From contig CAJIZE010000003.1 in assembly GCA_905181855.1 (NCBI GenBank), forward strand, positions 1 to 64,000: a stretch of DNA of 64,000 nucleotides, given 5' to 3'. Position numbers and translations under genes: made by a program. Positions 42,281 through 51,280 of this stretch are shown one piece after another. How positions within the stretch are numbered: position 1 is the first letter of the stretch; each line of letters opens with the position of its first letter. Under the pieces are notes generated by a model. That model saw only the letters and a list, made by a program, of their open reading frames with translations. It was not told the DNA's origin and did no database searches. The DNA comes from an uncultured Flavobacteriales bacterium (GTDB taxonomy: Bacteria; Bacteroidota; Bacteroidia; Flavobacteriales_G; Salibacteraceae).

Positions 42281-45112
42281 ATGAAGAAAGTACTTTTCCT
42301 TCTTTGTTTCTTTATTTCTTTTGTTGGTTTAATGGCTCAAGGAACTTTAAAAGGCAAGGTTTTGGACCAATCATCTGGTGAAACGATAATTGGTGCTACA
42401 GTAGCCATAAAAGGAACAACCGTAGGGGGGATTACAGATATTTACGGGGTTTTTAATTTTAACATTAAACAAAACCCACCGTTTACGTTAATAATAAATT
42501 TTTTAGGGTTTAAACCAAAAGAGATTCAGGTAGGTAGTTTTGCTGATAAGATAAATGTAAAGCTAGAACCAAGCACAGTTCAACTAGATGCTGTAGAAAT
42601 TAAGGGTAGTCGCTTAACGGAAAAACAAAAGGAATCTCCGCTAACTGTGGAATCCATGGATATTTTGGGTATCAGAGAAACACCTGCAGCAAATTTCTAT
42701 GAAGGACTTGGCAACCTTAAAGGAGTTGATTTAACTTCGGCCAGTTTGGGGTTTAAAATAATAAATACTCGTGGTTTTAATAGTACAAGCCCAGTTAGAT
42801 CGTTGCAATTAATAGATGGAGTTGACAACCAAGCGCCAGGTCTGAACTTTTCATTGGGTAACTTTTTAGGCGCATCGGAATTAGATATAAAAAGAGTAGA
42901 ACTTATAGTTGGTGCCAGTAGTGGCATTTATGGGCCTAATGCTTTCAATGGAGTTATTGATATGGAAACAAAAAGTCCTTTTGATTTTAAAGGAGTTTCT
43001 GTTCAAACTAGGGTTGGCGAAAGAAATTTAAAAGAAGTTATGCTTCGTGTTGCAGATGGAATAGAAGATGAAAACGGAAGAGGAATTGCATTTAAAGTTA
43101 ATCTTGCATACTTAACAGCTGATGATTGGGAAGCTGACAACTACGAGCCTACGGAACAATCACAAGCGGGTATACTCAATGCCGGAGGTTATGATGCTAT
43201 TAATGTTTATGGTGATGAAAATATTTCTGACGGCGCAAATAATTTTAGTGGAGATTATGGACAAAGAAATTTTCCTGGATTAGGAATTTATCACCGATCT
43301 GGTTACAAAGAATCTGATTTGGTTGATTACAATACTGAAAATTTAAAATTTAGCTCCGCTCTTCATTACAAATTCAATAAAAAAGTTGAAGCCATTTACG
43401 CCTTTAATTTTGGAACCGGTACTACTGTTTATCAAGGCGATAATAGATACAGTTTGAAAGATATTCGTTTTCAGCAGCACCGTTTTGAGATTAGACAAAA
43501 AGATAAATTCTTCATCAGGGCTTATCGCACATCTGAAGATGCTGGAGGCTCATATGATGCTGTTTTTACAGCTTTACTTTTGCAGGATTCATCACAATCC
43601 AACTCTAGTTGGTCGAATAACTACAATACTTATTGGATTCAACAAGTAAGACCTAAAGTTTGGAATTTACCTGGCTTCCCTAACCCGCAAGTAAATCCTT
43701 CTGTTTGGTTTGGAGATAGTAAAGATTCAACTTATGGTGTGGCAAATAACGTTTATGCAACTTTCTCTGATTCGATTAATTCTTGGCATTCTGAAGCAAG
43801 AAGTTACGCAGATTCACTGGCTAATAAACCCGGCAATTTACCGTACTTCATTCCTGGTACTGCAAAGTTTGATTCTGCATTTGCTCACATCACAACACAA
43901 AATACTTTTCAGCAAGGAGGTTCGAGGTTTTACGATAAATCATCGTTAAGCCATTTTCAAGCTGAATACAAATTCGAACCATCGTTTATGGATATTTTAG
44001 TGGGAGGCAGCTACCGTGTGTATAATCCGAGTTCGCAAGGAACCATATTTTCTGATACAGGTGGAGTAGTAATCAGTAATTACGAATATGGTGGATACCT
44101 TAATTTGAAAAGAAAATTTTTAGATGAAAAGTTGATTTTAACTGCAACTGCGAGGGTTGATAAAAATCAAAATTTTAATTATGTCACTTCACCTGCCGCA
44201 TCAGCAGTTTACTTTTTAAATTCAGACAATGTTGCAAGATTATCGTTTTCATCAGCTATAAGAAACCCTACATTACAAGATCAGTTTCTATATTACAATG
44301 TAGGTAGAGCTATTCTTGTTGGTAACGTAAATGGATTTGATAGCCTTGTTACAATTGAGTCATTAAGAAGCTACATAAGTACCCTAAACCAAGATACGCT
44401 GGACTTTTATAACGTTGCTCCTGTAAAACCTGAACAAGTTAAAACACTTGAGTTAGGTTACAAAGGCACTGTGTTCGAAAAGGTTTTTATCGACGCTAGC
44501 TATTATTTTAGTTGGTACAAGGATTTTCTCGGTTTTAATTTAGGAGCAGCCACCGTTTTCGATTCTACAACTGGTCTTTTAACAAGCAATCAAGTCTACC
44601 GAGTTGCAGCTAACTCAACTGATATTGTTACAACCCAAGGTTTTAGTATTGGCTTAAATTATTTTTTTAAAAAATACTATGCTCTATCAGGGAATTATTC
44701 TTGGAATGCCATTGATCGACGTGACTCTGAAGACCCAATAATACCTGCGTTTAACACGCCAGAACACAAATACAACCTTGGAATATCTGGAAGAAAAATA
44801 ACGTATAGAATCGGTTTACTTGAACGACTAAATGAGAATTGGCCTACTATTTATTTGAAAAATTTAGGCTTTAACGTAAATTACAAATGGATACAAGGTT
44901 TTGTGTTTGAGGGCTCACCTCAGTTTACTGGCTTTATACCTACTTATGGTTTGGTCGATGCTCAAATAAATGTATTTATACCCAAAATTAGATCAACCTT
45001 TAAAATAGGTGCTAGCAATTTGCTGAACAATAAAGTTTATCAAGTTTATGGAGGTCCAAGAATAGGTCGTATGGCTTACTTTAGTTTGCTTATTGAGTTG
45101 AACGATCTTTAA
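42281..45112 (+). CDS. TonB-dependent receptor with carboxypeptidase-like N-domain
   Basis: The 943-residue outer-membrane transporter has a signal peptide (MKKVLFLLCFFISFVGLMA) and a CarboxypepD_reg-like domain at about 22-110 (TLKGKVLDQSSGETIIGATV). The plug follows (about 115-235: NLKGVDLTSASLGFKIINTR, VELIVGASSGIYGPNAFNGV), then a 22-strand barrel ending in FSLLIELNDL. No SusD gene follows, so it is not a standard polysaccharide-utilisation SusC pair. I start at ATG 42281; an earlier TTG lies inside the terminator. It overlaps the convergent cdsA stop by four bases. The substrate may relate to the neighbouring secreted esterase. Confidence 0.92.
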   Translation: MKKVLFLLCFFISFVGLMAQGTLKGKVLDQSSGETIIGATVAIKGTTVGGITDIYGVFNFNIKQNPPFTLIINFLGFKPKEIQVGSFADKINVKLEPSTVQLDAVEIKGSRLTEKQKESPLTVESMDILGIRETPAANFYEGLGNLKGVDLTSASLGFKIINTRGFNSTSPVRSLQLIDGVDNQAPGLNFSLGNFLGASELDIKRVELIVGASSGIYGPNAFNGVIDMETKSPFDFKGVSVQTRVGERNLKEVMLRVADGIEDENGRGIAFKVNLAYLTADDWEADNYEPTEQSQAGILNAGGYDAINVYGDENISDGANNFSGDYGQRNFPGLGIYHRSGYKESDLVDYNTENLKFSSALHYKFNKKVEAIYAFNFGTGTTVYQGDNRYSLKDIRFQQHRFEIRQKDKFFIRAYRTSEDAGGSYDAVFTALLLQDSSQSNSSWSNNYNTYWIQQVRPKVWNLPGFPNPQVNPSVWFGDSKDSTYGVANNVYATFSDSINSWHSEARSYADSLANKPGNLPYFIPGTAKFDSAFAHITTQNTFQQGGSRFYDKSSLSHFQAEYKFEPSFMDILVGGSYRVYNPSSQGTIFSDTGGVVISNYEYGGYLNLKRKFLDEKLILTATARVDKNQNFNYVTSPAASAVYFLNSDNVARLSFSSAIRNPTLQDQFLYYNVGRAILVGNVNGFDSLVTIESLRSYISTLNQDTLDFYNVAPVKPEQVKTLELGYKGTVFEKVFIDASYYFSWYKDFLGFNLGAATVFDSTTGLLTSNQVYRVAANSTDIVTTQGFSIGLNYFFKKYYALSGNYSWNAIDRRDSEDPIIPAFNTPEHKYNLGISGRKITYRIGLLERLNENWPTIYLKNLGFNVNYKWIQGFVFEGSPQFTGFIPTYGLVDAQINVFIPKIRSTFKIGASNLLNNKVYQVYGGPRIGRMAYFSLLIELNDL

Positions 45113-45909
45113 AAGAATACCTCAACAACAAACACAAACGGAATTGCGAATAAAAGCGCATCAAAACGATCTAAAACGCCACCATGTCCAGGTAAGATAG
45201 TTCCTGAATCTTTCGCGCCTGCTAGTCTTTTCATTTGCGATTCTACTAAATCGCCAATAGTTCCAAAAACAGAAATACAGAAACCAAATAATACCCATTT
45301 CGTGGTGTCTTCAAAATAAATTCCTATGCCATAGCCCATAGCTAATGTAAACACCAATCCACCAAAAAATCCTTCCCAACTTTTACCTGGAGATATTCTT
45401 TCAAATAGTTTTTTCTTTCCGAAGAAGGAACCTGTGAAATAGGCAAAAGAATCATTTGTCCAAATCAGCCAAATAAGTCCAAGAACTTGGTAAGGCTTAA
45501 AGGCGTAGTTATCAAACACCAAATAGCTTAGTAGCCCCATTGGAATGGCAACATAAAGAGCACCAAGGATATTAATGAAGGGCGCGTATTTTTTTCTATT
45601 TGTATCTGCATAAAGATTGAAGAAAAACATCAAGAAAAAGAGAGGAATTAGTAACGTAAAAACCTTAGGCTGTAGCCCATTCATGGCATCAAGAAAAAAC
45701 ATAGAATAAATTATTATTCCGAGTATTATGCCGAATGCTTTGGTGCTTTTGTGGCTAGGGTTTTCAAACAATTGGTAAAACTCCCAAATGCCAACAATAA
45801 GAATTGTTAAAAAGACAATGAAGAATGATACCGGTGAGTAAATAATACCGAAAATCATTGCGGAGCCAAATAAAAGGGCCGTTGGAAGTCTCTCCTTAAA
45901 GCTGCTCAC
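45109..45909 (-). CDS. cdsA: Phosphatidate cytidylyltransferase
   Basis: CdsA makes CDP-diacylglycerol from phosphatidate and CTP, the precursor of bacterial phospholipids. The 266 residues have about seven membrane helices. The C-terminal signature starts at SPGKSWEGFFGGLVF and continues QMKRLAGAKDSGTILPGHGG and VLDRFDALLFAIP. This is the classic S-x(8)-KR pattern ending in GHGGxxDRxD. Its start overlaps the end of the DUF2007 gene by 14 bases, and it is downstream of ftsH in one minus-strand run. Confidence 0.95.
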   Translation of the reverse strand: MSSFKERLPTALLFGSAMIFGIIYSPVSFFIVFLTILIVGIWEFYQLFENPSHKSTKAFGIILGIIIYSMFFLDAMNGLQPKVFTLLIPLFFLMFFFNLYADTNRKKYAPFINILGALYVAIPMGLLSYLVFDNYAFKPYQVLGLIWLIWTNDSFAYFTGSFFGKKKLFERISPGKSWEGFFGGLVFTLAMGYGIGIYFEDTTKWVLFGFCISVFGTIGDLVESQMKRLAGAKDSGTILPGHGGVLDRFDALLFAIPFVFVVEVFF

Positions 45910-46114
45910 TATTCTTTATTAATTGAACCGCTTGTAGAGCAAAATTATCAGGTACTAACAACTCAACGTAAGTGTTGCTGTTTAGGGATAGATATACGGA
46001 ATCTTGCTTATTTAGTACTTCAGAGGGGATTTTGTTTTCGTCGAGTAACGCCTTAAAAAGCGCTACTTGGTGCATGTTAGTCGACTCAAATATATTAACC
46101 CACTTTGCTTTCAT
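45896..46114 (-). CDS. DUF2007 family small protein
   Basis: The 72-residue protein matches the DUF2007 'putative signal transducing protein' family: KWVNIFESTNMHQVALFKAL at the start, DENKIPSEVLNKQDS in the middle, and YVELLVPDNFALQAVQLI at the end, a small ferredoxin-like alpha/beta fold. It has no signal peptide and is cytoplasmic. It sits between ftsH and cdsA, overlapping cdsA by 14 bases, so it is co-expressed with phospholipid synthesis and membrane quality control. Molecular role unknown. Confidence 0.85.
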   Translation of the reverse strand: MKAKWVNIFESTNMHQVALFKALLDENKIPSEVLNKQDSVYLSLNSNTYVELLVPDNFALQAVQLIKNSEQL

Positions 46115-46166
46115 AACAATAAAGTTGAAGACGATTTTATTAAATCATCACATTACAAATCTAATG

Positions 46167-48314
46167 TTACTCCTTTGATGCAGCCTCATTTGTTTCAGAA
46201 ACTACTTCAACTTCTTTATTCTCATCATTAGTGGTTTCATTATTGGCCGCTTCAGCTTCCGCTTTTTCAGTAGCTTCTTTTTCAGCTTTTTCTTTTTCGA
46301 CTAATTTTTTTGCAGCTTTATTCTCTTCATCAACTCTATCTTCTTCCTCACGTTGAATATCAAGAGCGAAAGTTCTTTTGCCAAAAATTTCAATTAAGTT
46401 GTCTCTAAAAATAACTTCTTTTTCAAGCAATAAATTCGCTAATGTGTCAAGTTTATCCCTATTGGCAATTAGCAGGTCTTTAGTTTCTTTATAAGCAACT
46501 TCAATCATTCTATGAGCTTCCTCGTCAATTAATTGAGCTGTTTTTTCGCTGTATGGGTTTTTAAATCCATAATCCTCCTGCCCTGAAGAATCGTAGAAAC
46601 TAATGTTACCAATTTTTTCATTTAACCCATACACTTTAATCATAGCGTACACCTGTTTTGTTACTTTTTCTAAATCGCTTAAAGCGCCGGTAGAGATTTC
46701 ACCAAAAACAATTTCTTCTGCAGCTCTACCACCAAGTGCAGATTTTATTTCATCCATCATTTGACCCGTAGTGGTAATAGATCTTTCTTCTGGCAAATAC
46801 CAAGCAGCTCCAAGACTTTGACCTCTAGGAACTATTGTAACTTTAACTAATGGTGAAGCATGCTCCAACAACCAACTTACAGTTGCATGCCCTGACTCAT
46901 GGAAGGCGATTTTTTTCTTTTCAGAAGGTGTGATTATTTTACTCTTTTTTTCTAACCCTGCTATTACACGATCTACTGCATCAAGAAAATCTTGTTTTTG
47001 CACAAATTTCTTTTTTTTACGAGCAGCAATTAATGCCGCTTCATTACAAATGTTCGCAATATCGGCACCTGAAAAACCTGGAGTCTGTTTTGCTAAAAAC
47101 TGAATATCCATATCTTTTTCAAGCTTTAATGGCTTAAGGTGAACTTTAAATATTGCTTCTCTGCCTTTAATGTCTGGCATGTCAACATAAATCTGACGAT
47201 CAAAACGACCTGGACGCAATAGCGCTTTATCAAGTACATCTGCTCTGTTGGTTGCAGCTAATATAATTACTCCGCTATTTGTACCAAAACCATCCATTTC
47301 GGTAAGTAATTGATTCAGCGTGTTTTCTCTTTCGTCGTTAGCACCTTGCTGCATGCTTTTACCACGGGCTCTACCAATGGCATCAATCTCATCAATAAAA
47401 ACAATTGAAGGTGATTTTTCTTTGGCTTGCTTAAATAAATCACGAACTCTTGAAGCTCCAACTCCAACAAACATCTCTACAAAATCAGAACCTGATAAAG
47501 AGTAGAAAGGTACTTTTGCTTCGCCGGCAACAGCTTTTGCAAGAAGCGTTTTGCCAGTACCAGGGTTACCAACCAACAAGGCTCCTTTTGGTATTTTTGC
47601 ACCTAATTCAGTGTATTTTTTAGGATTTTTTAGAAAGTCTACAATTTCAAGAATTTCTTCTTTAGCTTCATCCAGTCCTGCTACATCATTAAATGTAGTT
47701 TTTACTGCACTATTTTGATCGAACAATTGCGCTTTTGATTTTCCGATGTTGAATATTTGACCTCCTGCGCCGCCACCGCCGCCCATTCGTTTCATTAAAA
47801 ATACCCACAAACCAATCATGATGGCTAAGGGTAATATCCAGCTTAGTACATCACGTCCCCAGTTTTCTCGAGTTTTAAATACATAAGTAAATTCATACTC
47901 TTTTTGCCATTCTTTTAAATCCTTGGTGAATTCTTCAGATGGTCCAATTTCGAGTCTATAATGAGGTCCTACATTTGAATTTCCACCAGAAAAAGAGGGT
48001 TTTTTAACCTTTTTGTCGTGTGGAGATTTTTTTAAAGCATCGGCGGTAAGGTAAATTTCAGCAATTTTTTCGTTGTAAACGATTACTTTTTTTACCTCCT
48101 TGTTTTTTACAAACTCCTCAAAGTCTATTAAATTGATGTCGTTCATTGCTGTATTGAACGAGAATAAATTCATCGAGATAATAATAACGCCGATGATTGC
48201 GTAAATCCAATAAAGATTAAAACCTTTTTTTGGATCCTTCGATGGATTACCACCTAATTTGTTTTTCATTCTGTCAAACTGTGATTTGTTGTCAGTTGAA
48301 CTTTTATCACTCAT
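46167..48314 (-). CDS. ftsH: ATP-dependent zinc metalloprotease FtsH
   Basis: FtsH is the membrane-anchored AAA+ protease that removes misfolded membrane proteins and regulates lipid A synthesis. The 715 residues show two membrane helices (about 30-52 and 158-175), Walker [20 protein letters not shown] near 247, Walker [15 protein letters not shown], the second region of homology [20 protein letters not shown], and the zinc site [13 protein letters not shown] near 472. The C-terminal 60 residues are a charged Ala/Glu/Lys tail. Walker A has N where most FtsH have P. It is in an rsfS-ftsH-DUF2007-cdsA run. Confidence 0.97.
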   Translation of the reverse strand: MSDKSSTDNKSQFDRMKNKLGGNPSKDPKKGFNLYWIYAIIGVIIISMNLFSFNTAMNDINLIDFEEFVKNKEVKKVIVYNEKIAEIYLTADALKKSPHDKKVKKPSFSGGNSNVGPHYRLEIGPSEEFTKDLKEWQKEYEFTYVFKTRENWGRDVLSWILPLAIMIGLWVFLMKRMGGGGGAGGQIFNIGKSKAQLFDQNSAVKTTFNDVAGLDEAKEEILEIVDFLKNPKKYTELGAKIPKGALLVGNPGTGKTLLAKAVAGEAKVPFYSLSGSDFVEMFVGVGASRVRDLFKQAKEKSPSIVFIDEIDAIGRARGKSMQQGANDERENTLNQLLTEMDGFGTNSGVIILAATNRADVLDKALLRPGRFDRQIYVDMPDIKGREAIFKVHLKPLKLEKDMDIQFLAKQTPGFSGADIANICNEAALIAARKKKKFVQKQDFLDAVDRVIAGLEKKSKIITPSEKKKIAFHESGHATVSWLLEHASPLVKVTIVPRGQSLGAAWYLPEERSITTTGQMMDEIKSALGGRAAEEIVFGEISTGALSDLEKVTKQVYAMIKVYGLNEKIGNISFYDSSGQEDYGFKNPYSEKTAQLIDEEAHRMIEVAYKETKDLLIANRDKLDTLANLLLEKEVIFRDNLIEIFGKRTFALDIQREEEDRVDEENKAAKKLVEKEKAEKEATEKAEAEAANNETTNDENKEVEVVSETNEAASKE

Positions 48315-48326
48315 AATTCTTCGCTT

Positions 48327-48692
48327 CTATTCAAATTTAACTACTTCTGCGTCGGCCCATAAACCATCCAGATTGTAAAATTCTCTGGCTTCCGGTTTAA
48401 AAATATGAACCACTACATTGAAGTAGTCGATTAATACCCACTCGAGATTTTCTTTTCCTTCAATATGAGATGTTTTTTCTTTAAGTTTTAGTCTAACATG
48501 ATCTACAACAGCATCACTAATTGCGTTAACTTGCCTTTCAGTGCTACCAGTTGCAATTACAAAGTACTCTGATACAGCATGTGGTAAACCTTGTAATTTA
48601 TAGCAAATAATATCAATACCTTTTTTGTCATCAATGGCCTCAACCGCCGCTTTGGCTAGTTGTAGCGCATCATCAATTTTTTTCTTTGTCAT
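48327..48692 (-). CDS. rsfS: Ribosomal silencing factor RsfS
   Basis: RsfS binds L14 of the large ribosomal subunit and blocks subunit joining under starvation. The 121-residue protein shows the family's IDIICYKLQGLPHAVSEYFV, IATGSTERQVNAISDAVVDH, HIEGKENLEWVLIDYFNVVV and HIFKPEAREFYNLDGLWADA. These match the nucleotidyltransferase-like fold of the family. It is the first gene of the ftsH run (12-base gap), divergent from birA, the usual arrangement in Flavobacteriia. Confidence 0.95.
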   Translation of the reverse strand: MTKKKIDDALQLAKAAVEAIDDKKGIDIICYKLQGLPHAVSEYFVIATGSTERQVNAISDAVVDHVRLKLKEKTSHIEGKENLEWVLIDYFNVVVHIFKPEAREFYNLDGLWADAEVVKFE

Positions 48693-48767
48693 TCATTTGT
48701 AATGGGATGCGAAACTAGGTAAATTTCAAGTACTTTTCGGATATTAAAATATAGAACAACAATTGAA

Positions 48768-49511
48768 ATGATCAGCGATATTATAGGAAAAAATCAATTT
48801 TATTTTTCATCGATTTATTCAACCAACAATTGGCTGTTGGATATGCTTAAAACCGATGAATTACCTAATGGTTTAATTGTTTCTGCTGGTTTTCAAGAAT
48901 CGGGTAGAGGTATGGTAAATACGGTTTGGGAGAGCGAAAGAAATCAAAATGTCCTTCTTTCGCTATTATTAAAAAATTTGCCTATTGATGTTTCTGACCA
49001 ATTTGTATTGAACAAAGCGGTTGCAATTGGCGTTTTGAATTATTTAAAGTCGGTAGGAATTGCCGCAGAAATTAAATGGCCTAATGATATTGTGGTAAAT
49101 CATAATAAAATTGCGGGTACATTAATTCAAAACACGCTGATTGGGAAAAGAATTAAAAATACAGTTGTAGGTATTGGACTAAATGTTAATCAAACCTTTT
49201 TTTCTGATTTCAAGAGAAAAGCGACTTCAATTGGATTGGAAAAAGAGAACACATCCAATTTACAACTGACCATAAATAATATGTTGCCTTTTATAGCGTA
49301 CCAATTTGATCATTTAAGAGTCGGAAGGAAGAATCTTGATAAAAATTACCTAGATAATTTATATTTAAGTAACCTGAAAAGGCCTTATTTATTTAATGGA
49401 GAAAAGATTGAAGCTGTAATTAAAGGAGTAACACCAGAAGGTAAGTTGAAATTACTTAGCAATTCCAATCGTTTAATACTTGCTGATCTAAAGGCAGTAG
49501 AATTTTTATAA
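48768..49511 (+). CDS. birA: Biotin-[acetyl-CoA-carboxylase] ligase
   Basis: BirA adenylates biotin and attaches it to the carboxyl carrier protein of acetyl-CoA carboxylase. The 247 residues consist of the catalytic and C-terminal domains: GFQESGRGMVNTVWESERNQ at the biotin-binding loop, EIKWPNDIVVNHNKIAGTLI with the catalytic lysine, and GIGLNVNQ. There is no N-terminal helix-turn-helix, so this is the non-regulatory class I form. The loop reads GRGMVNTVW where the common form is GRGRxGRxW. It is divergent from rsfS and converges on the SRPBCC gene with a six-base overlap. Confidence 0.93.
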   Translation: MISDIIGKNQFYFSSIYSTNNWLLDMLKTDELPNGLIVSAGFQESGRGMVNTVWESERNQNVLLSLLLKNLPIDVSDQFVLNKAVAIGVLNYLKSVGIAAEIKWPNDIVVNHNKIAGTLIQNTLIGKRIKNTVVGIGLNVNQTFFSDFKRKATSIGLEKENTSNLQLTINNMLPFIAYQFDHLRVGRKNLDKNYLDNLYLSNLKRPYLFNGEKIEAVIKGVTPEGKLKLLSNSNRLILADLKAVEFL

Positions 49512-49910
49512 AGCTTGTTTTTCCAACTCGGAAACTAAAGAATTGAAAAAATTGGTTAAAGGCGTTTCTACCATCATTTTTAGAAATGAATTTACCTCGC
49601 CATCAAACTCTAAATAAGCTTCTGAACCTAAATCAGTTTCCGTTACAAATATTGAAAGTTTAAAAGGAAACGGATTTTTGCCAGAAGATTCGGCTACAAC
49701 TAATTTGTCGTTTTGTCTTTCAATTACGGTCATGCCAATGGTTGCCATTCCTTTGATTTCAAAAACAATATTTTCTGAAGAAATATCTTTTACAATAACC
49801 CTTTCTTTAGGAAGCAGTTTTTCGAAATTGGAAAAATTGCTGATAAAAGAGTAGGTGTTTGATTGCTTAGCGGTTAAAGTTGCCTTATTGCTTGTAATTA
49901 TCATATTCAA
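49506..49910 (-). CDS. SRPBCC (START-like) family protein
   Basis: The 134-residue cytoplasmic protein has the pattern of a small START/SRPBCC fold: an N-terminal strand (NKATLTAKQSNTYSFISNFSN), strands including VFEIKGMATIGMTVIERQND and AYLEFDGEVNSFLKMM, and the long C-terminal helix (PLTNFFNSLVSELEKQ). These proteins bind lipids or other hydrophobic molecules. It lies four bases behind pyrE on the same strand and overlaps birA in convergence, a conserved flavobacterial neighbourhood. Either of two nearby starts (49910 or 49904) is possible. Ligand unknown. Confidence 0.8.
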   Translation of the reverse strand: MNMIITSNKATLTAKQSNTYSFISNFSNFEKLLPKERVIVKDISSENIVFEIKGMATIGMTVIERQNDKLVVAESSGKNPFPFKLSIFVTETDLGSEAYLEFDGEVNSFLKMMVETPLTNFFNSLVSELEKQAL

Positions 49911-49913
49911 TGG

Positions 49914-50555
49914 TTATGCTTTCCAGCCTTCAGGGTTATTTTTCCATTCTTTCAAGCTTTTAATGTCTGATTTGGAAATATAATGAGTGTCAGCTGCCTT
50001 TTGTATTAATATATCGTAATCAGTTAAAGTAACCAATTGACATTTTGACTCCTTAAAATTGTCGGAAGCTTCTTTTAAATTATAAGTAAAAACAGCGATC
50101 ATACCTTTTACAGTGCAGCCAGCAGCGCGTAAAGCTTGTACTGCATTTAGGCTGCTTTTACCGGTTGACACCAAATCTTCAATAACTAAAACCGATTGGC
50201 CTGATTCTATTGATCCTTCAATTTTGTTTTCAAGACCATGCCCTTTGGAACTTGGTCGAACATACACTAAAGGAACGCCAAGTTCTTGAGCCACCAAAGC
50301 TCCTAAAGCAATGCCACCAGTTGCTACACCAGCAATAACATCAGGTTTCCCGAAATTATTTGAAAGAGCTTTTGTTAATTCTTGACGAATGAAAGTTCTG
50401 ATTTTTGGGAAGGACAGTATTTTTCTATTATCACAATAAATAGGAGATTTAATGCCCGATGCCCATGTGAAAGGGTCGTTTGGTTGAAGTTTAATTGCCT
50501 TAATTTGTAGAAGGAAATCAGTTACTTGTAAAGCTGAATCGTTTAAAGGATACAT
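49914..50555 (-). CDS. pyrE: Orotate phosphoribosyltransferase
   Basis: PyrE joins orotate and PRPP to give orotidine 5'-phosphate in pyrimidine synthesis. The 213 residues show TWASGIKSPIYCDNRKILSF for orotate binding, VIAGVATGGIALGALVAQEL, VYVRPSSKGHGLENKIEGSI in the flexible loop, and the PRPP motif VLVIEDLVSTGKSSLNAVQA. It is the first gene of a two-gene unit with the SRPBCC gene and is divergent from the Nudix gene. Length and motifs are normal. Confidence 0.96.
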   Translation of the reverse strand: MYPLNDSALQVTDFLLQIKAIKLQPNDPFTWASGIKSPIYCDNRKILSFPKIRTFIRQELTKALSNNFGKPDVIAGVATGGIALGALVAQELGVPLVYVRPSSKGHGLENKIEGSIESGQSVLVIEDLVSTGKSSLNAVQALRAAGCTVKGMIAVFTYNLKEASDNFKESKCQLVTLTDYDILIQKAADTHYISKSDIKSLKEWKNNPEGWKA

Positions 50556-50575
50556 AAATTAACGGCTAAAAATTA

Positions 50576-51163
50576 ATGGTACAAAAGTATAAAGTTTTCA
50601 ATAACGATAGGGAATTTACTCTTCTTGAAAAGAACAAAGAAACATCTGATGAAACCGTTTTAAACTGGACAGCAATTTTTGAGAAATTTAAGTCTGAATC
50701 AGAGCAATCAGATTTCTCGATTGAAGTTTATGGGTTAGAAGAAGCATGGAAAAATTTTACAGCAAAATTTAAACTAATTGATGCGGCTGGAGGTATCGTT
50801 AGAAATGAGTTTAATGAAACCCTATTAATTAAAAGACATGGTAAGTGGGATTTGCCAAAAGGTAAGGTTGAGGTAGGAGAATCGATAGAGTCTGCAGCAG
50901 TGCGTGAAGTTGAAGAAGAGTGTGGTATTTCAGATATAAAACGTGGTAAACTTGTTTTGAAAACATATCATATTTACAAGGGTAAAAAAAAATGGATTTT
51001 AAAAACTACCTATTGGTATGAGATGGTTGCACCAAAACAAGACGTTAAGCCTCAAGTTGAAGAGGGGATTACCAAAGTTATTTGGTACTCAAAACATGCA
51101 AGTAAAAAAGTAGACTTAAAAAACACCTACAGATCACTGACAGAAGCACTAAGTCGAATATAG
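50576..51163 (+). CDS. Nudix hydrolase
   Basis: The 195-residue protein has a canonical Nudix box, GKVEVGESIESAAVREVEEE followed by CGI, matching GX5EX7REUXEEXGU with all metal-binding glutamates. An N-terminal extension of about 70 residues precedes the domain. In Flavobacteriia a Nudix gene of this kind is commonly found divergent from pyrE, as here. Substrates of such enzymes are nucleoside diphosphates linked to other groups, or oxidised nucleotides; the specific one cannot be told. No signal peptide. Confidence 0.92.
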   Translation: MVQKYKVFNNDREFTLLEKNKETSDETVLNWTAIFEKFKSESEQSDFSIEVYGLEEAWKNFTAKFKLIDAAGGIVRNEFNETLLIKRHGKWDLPKGKVEVGESIESAAVREVEEECGISDIKRGKLVLKTYHIYKGKKKWILKTTYWYEMVAPKQDVKPQVEEGITKVIWYSKHASKKVDLKNTYRSLTEALSRI

Positions 51164-51280
51164 AGTAAATTGGTGTGATTTGGGGTGAAAAATAATTCGC
51201 TTTCCGGTTTTTTATTTGGTTTTTAATCCTAATTTTACCAGTTATTAGAAAATAAAAAAATCATTAAAGACAACCGCAAT

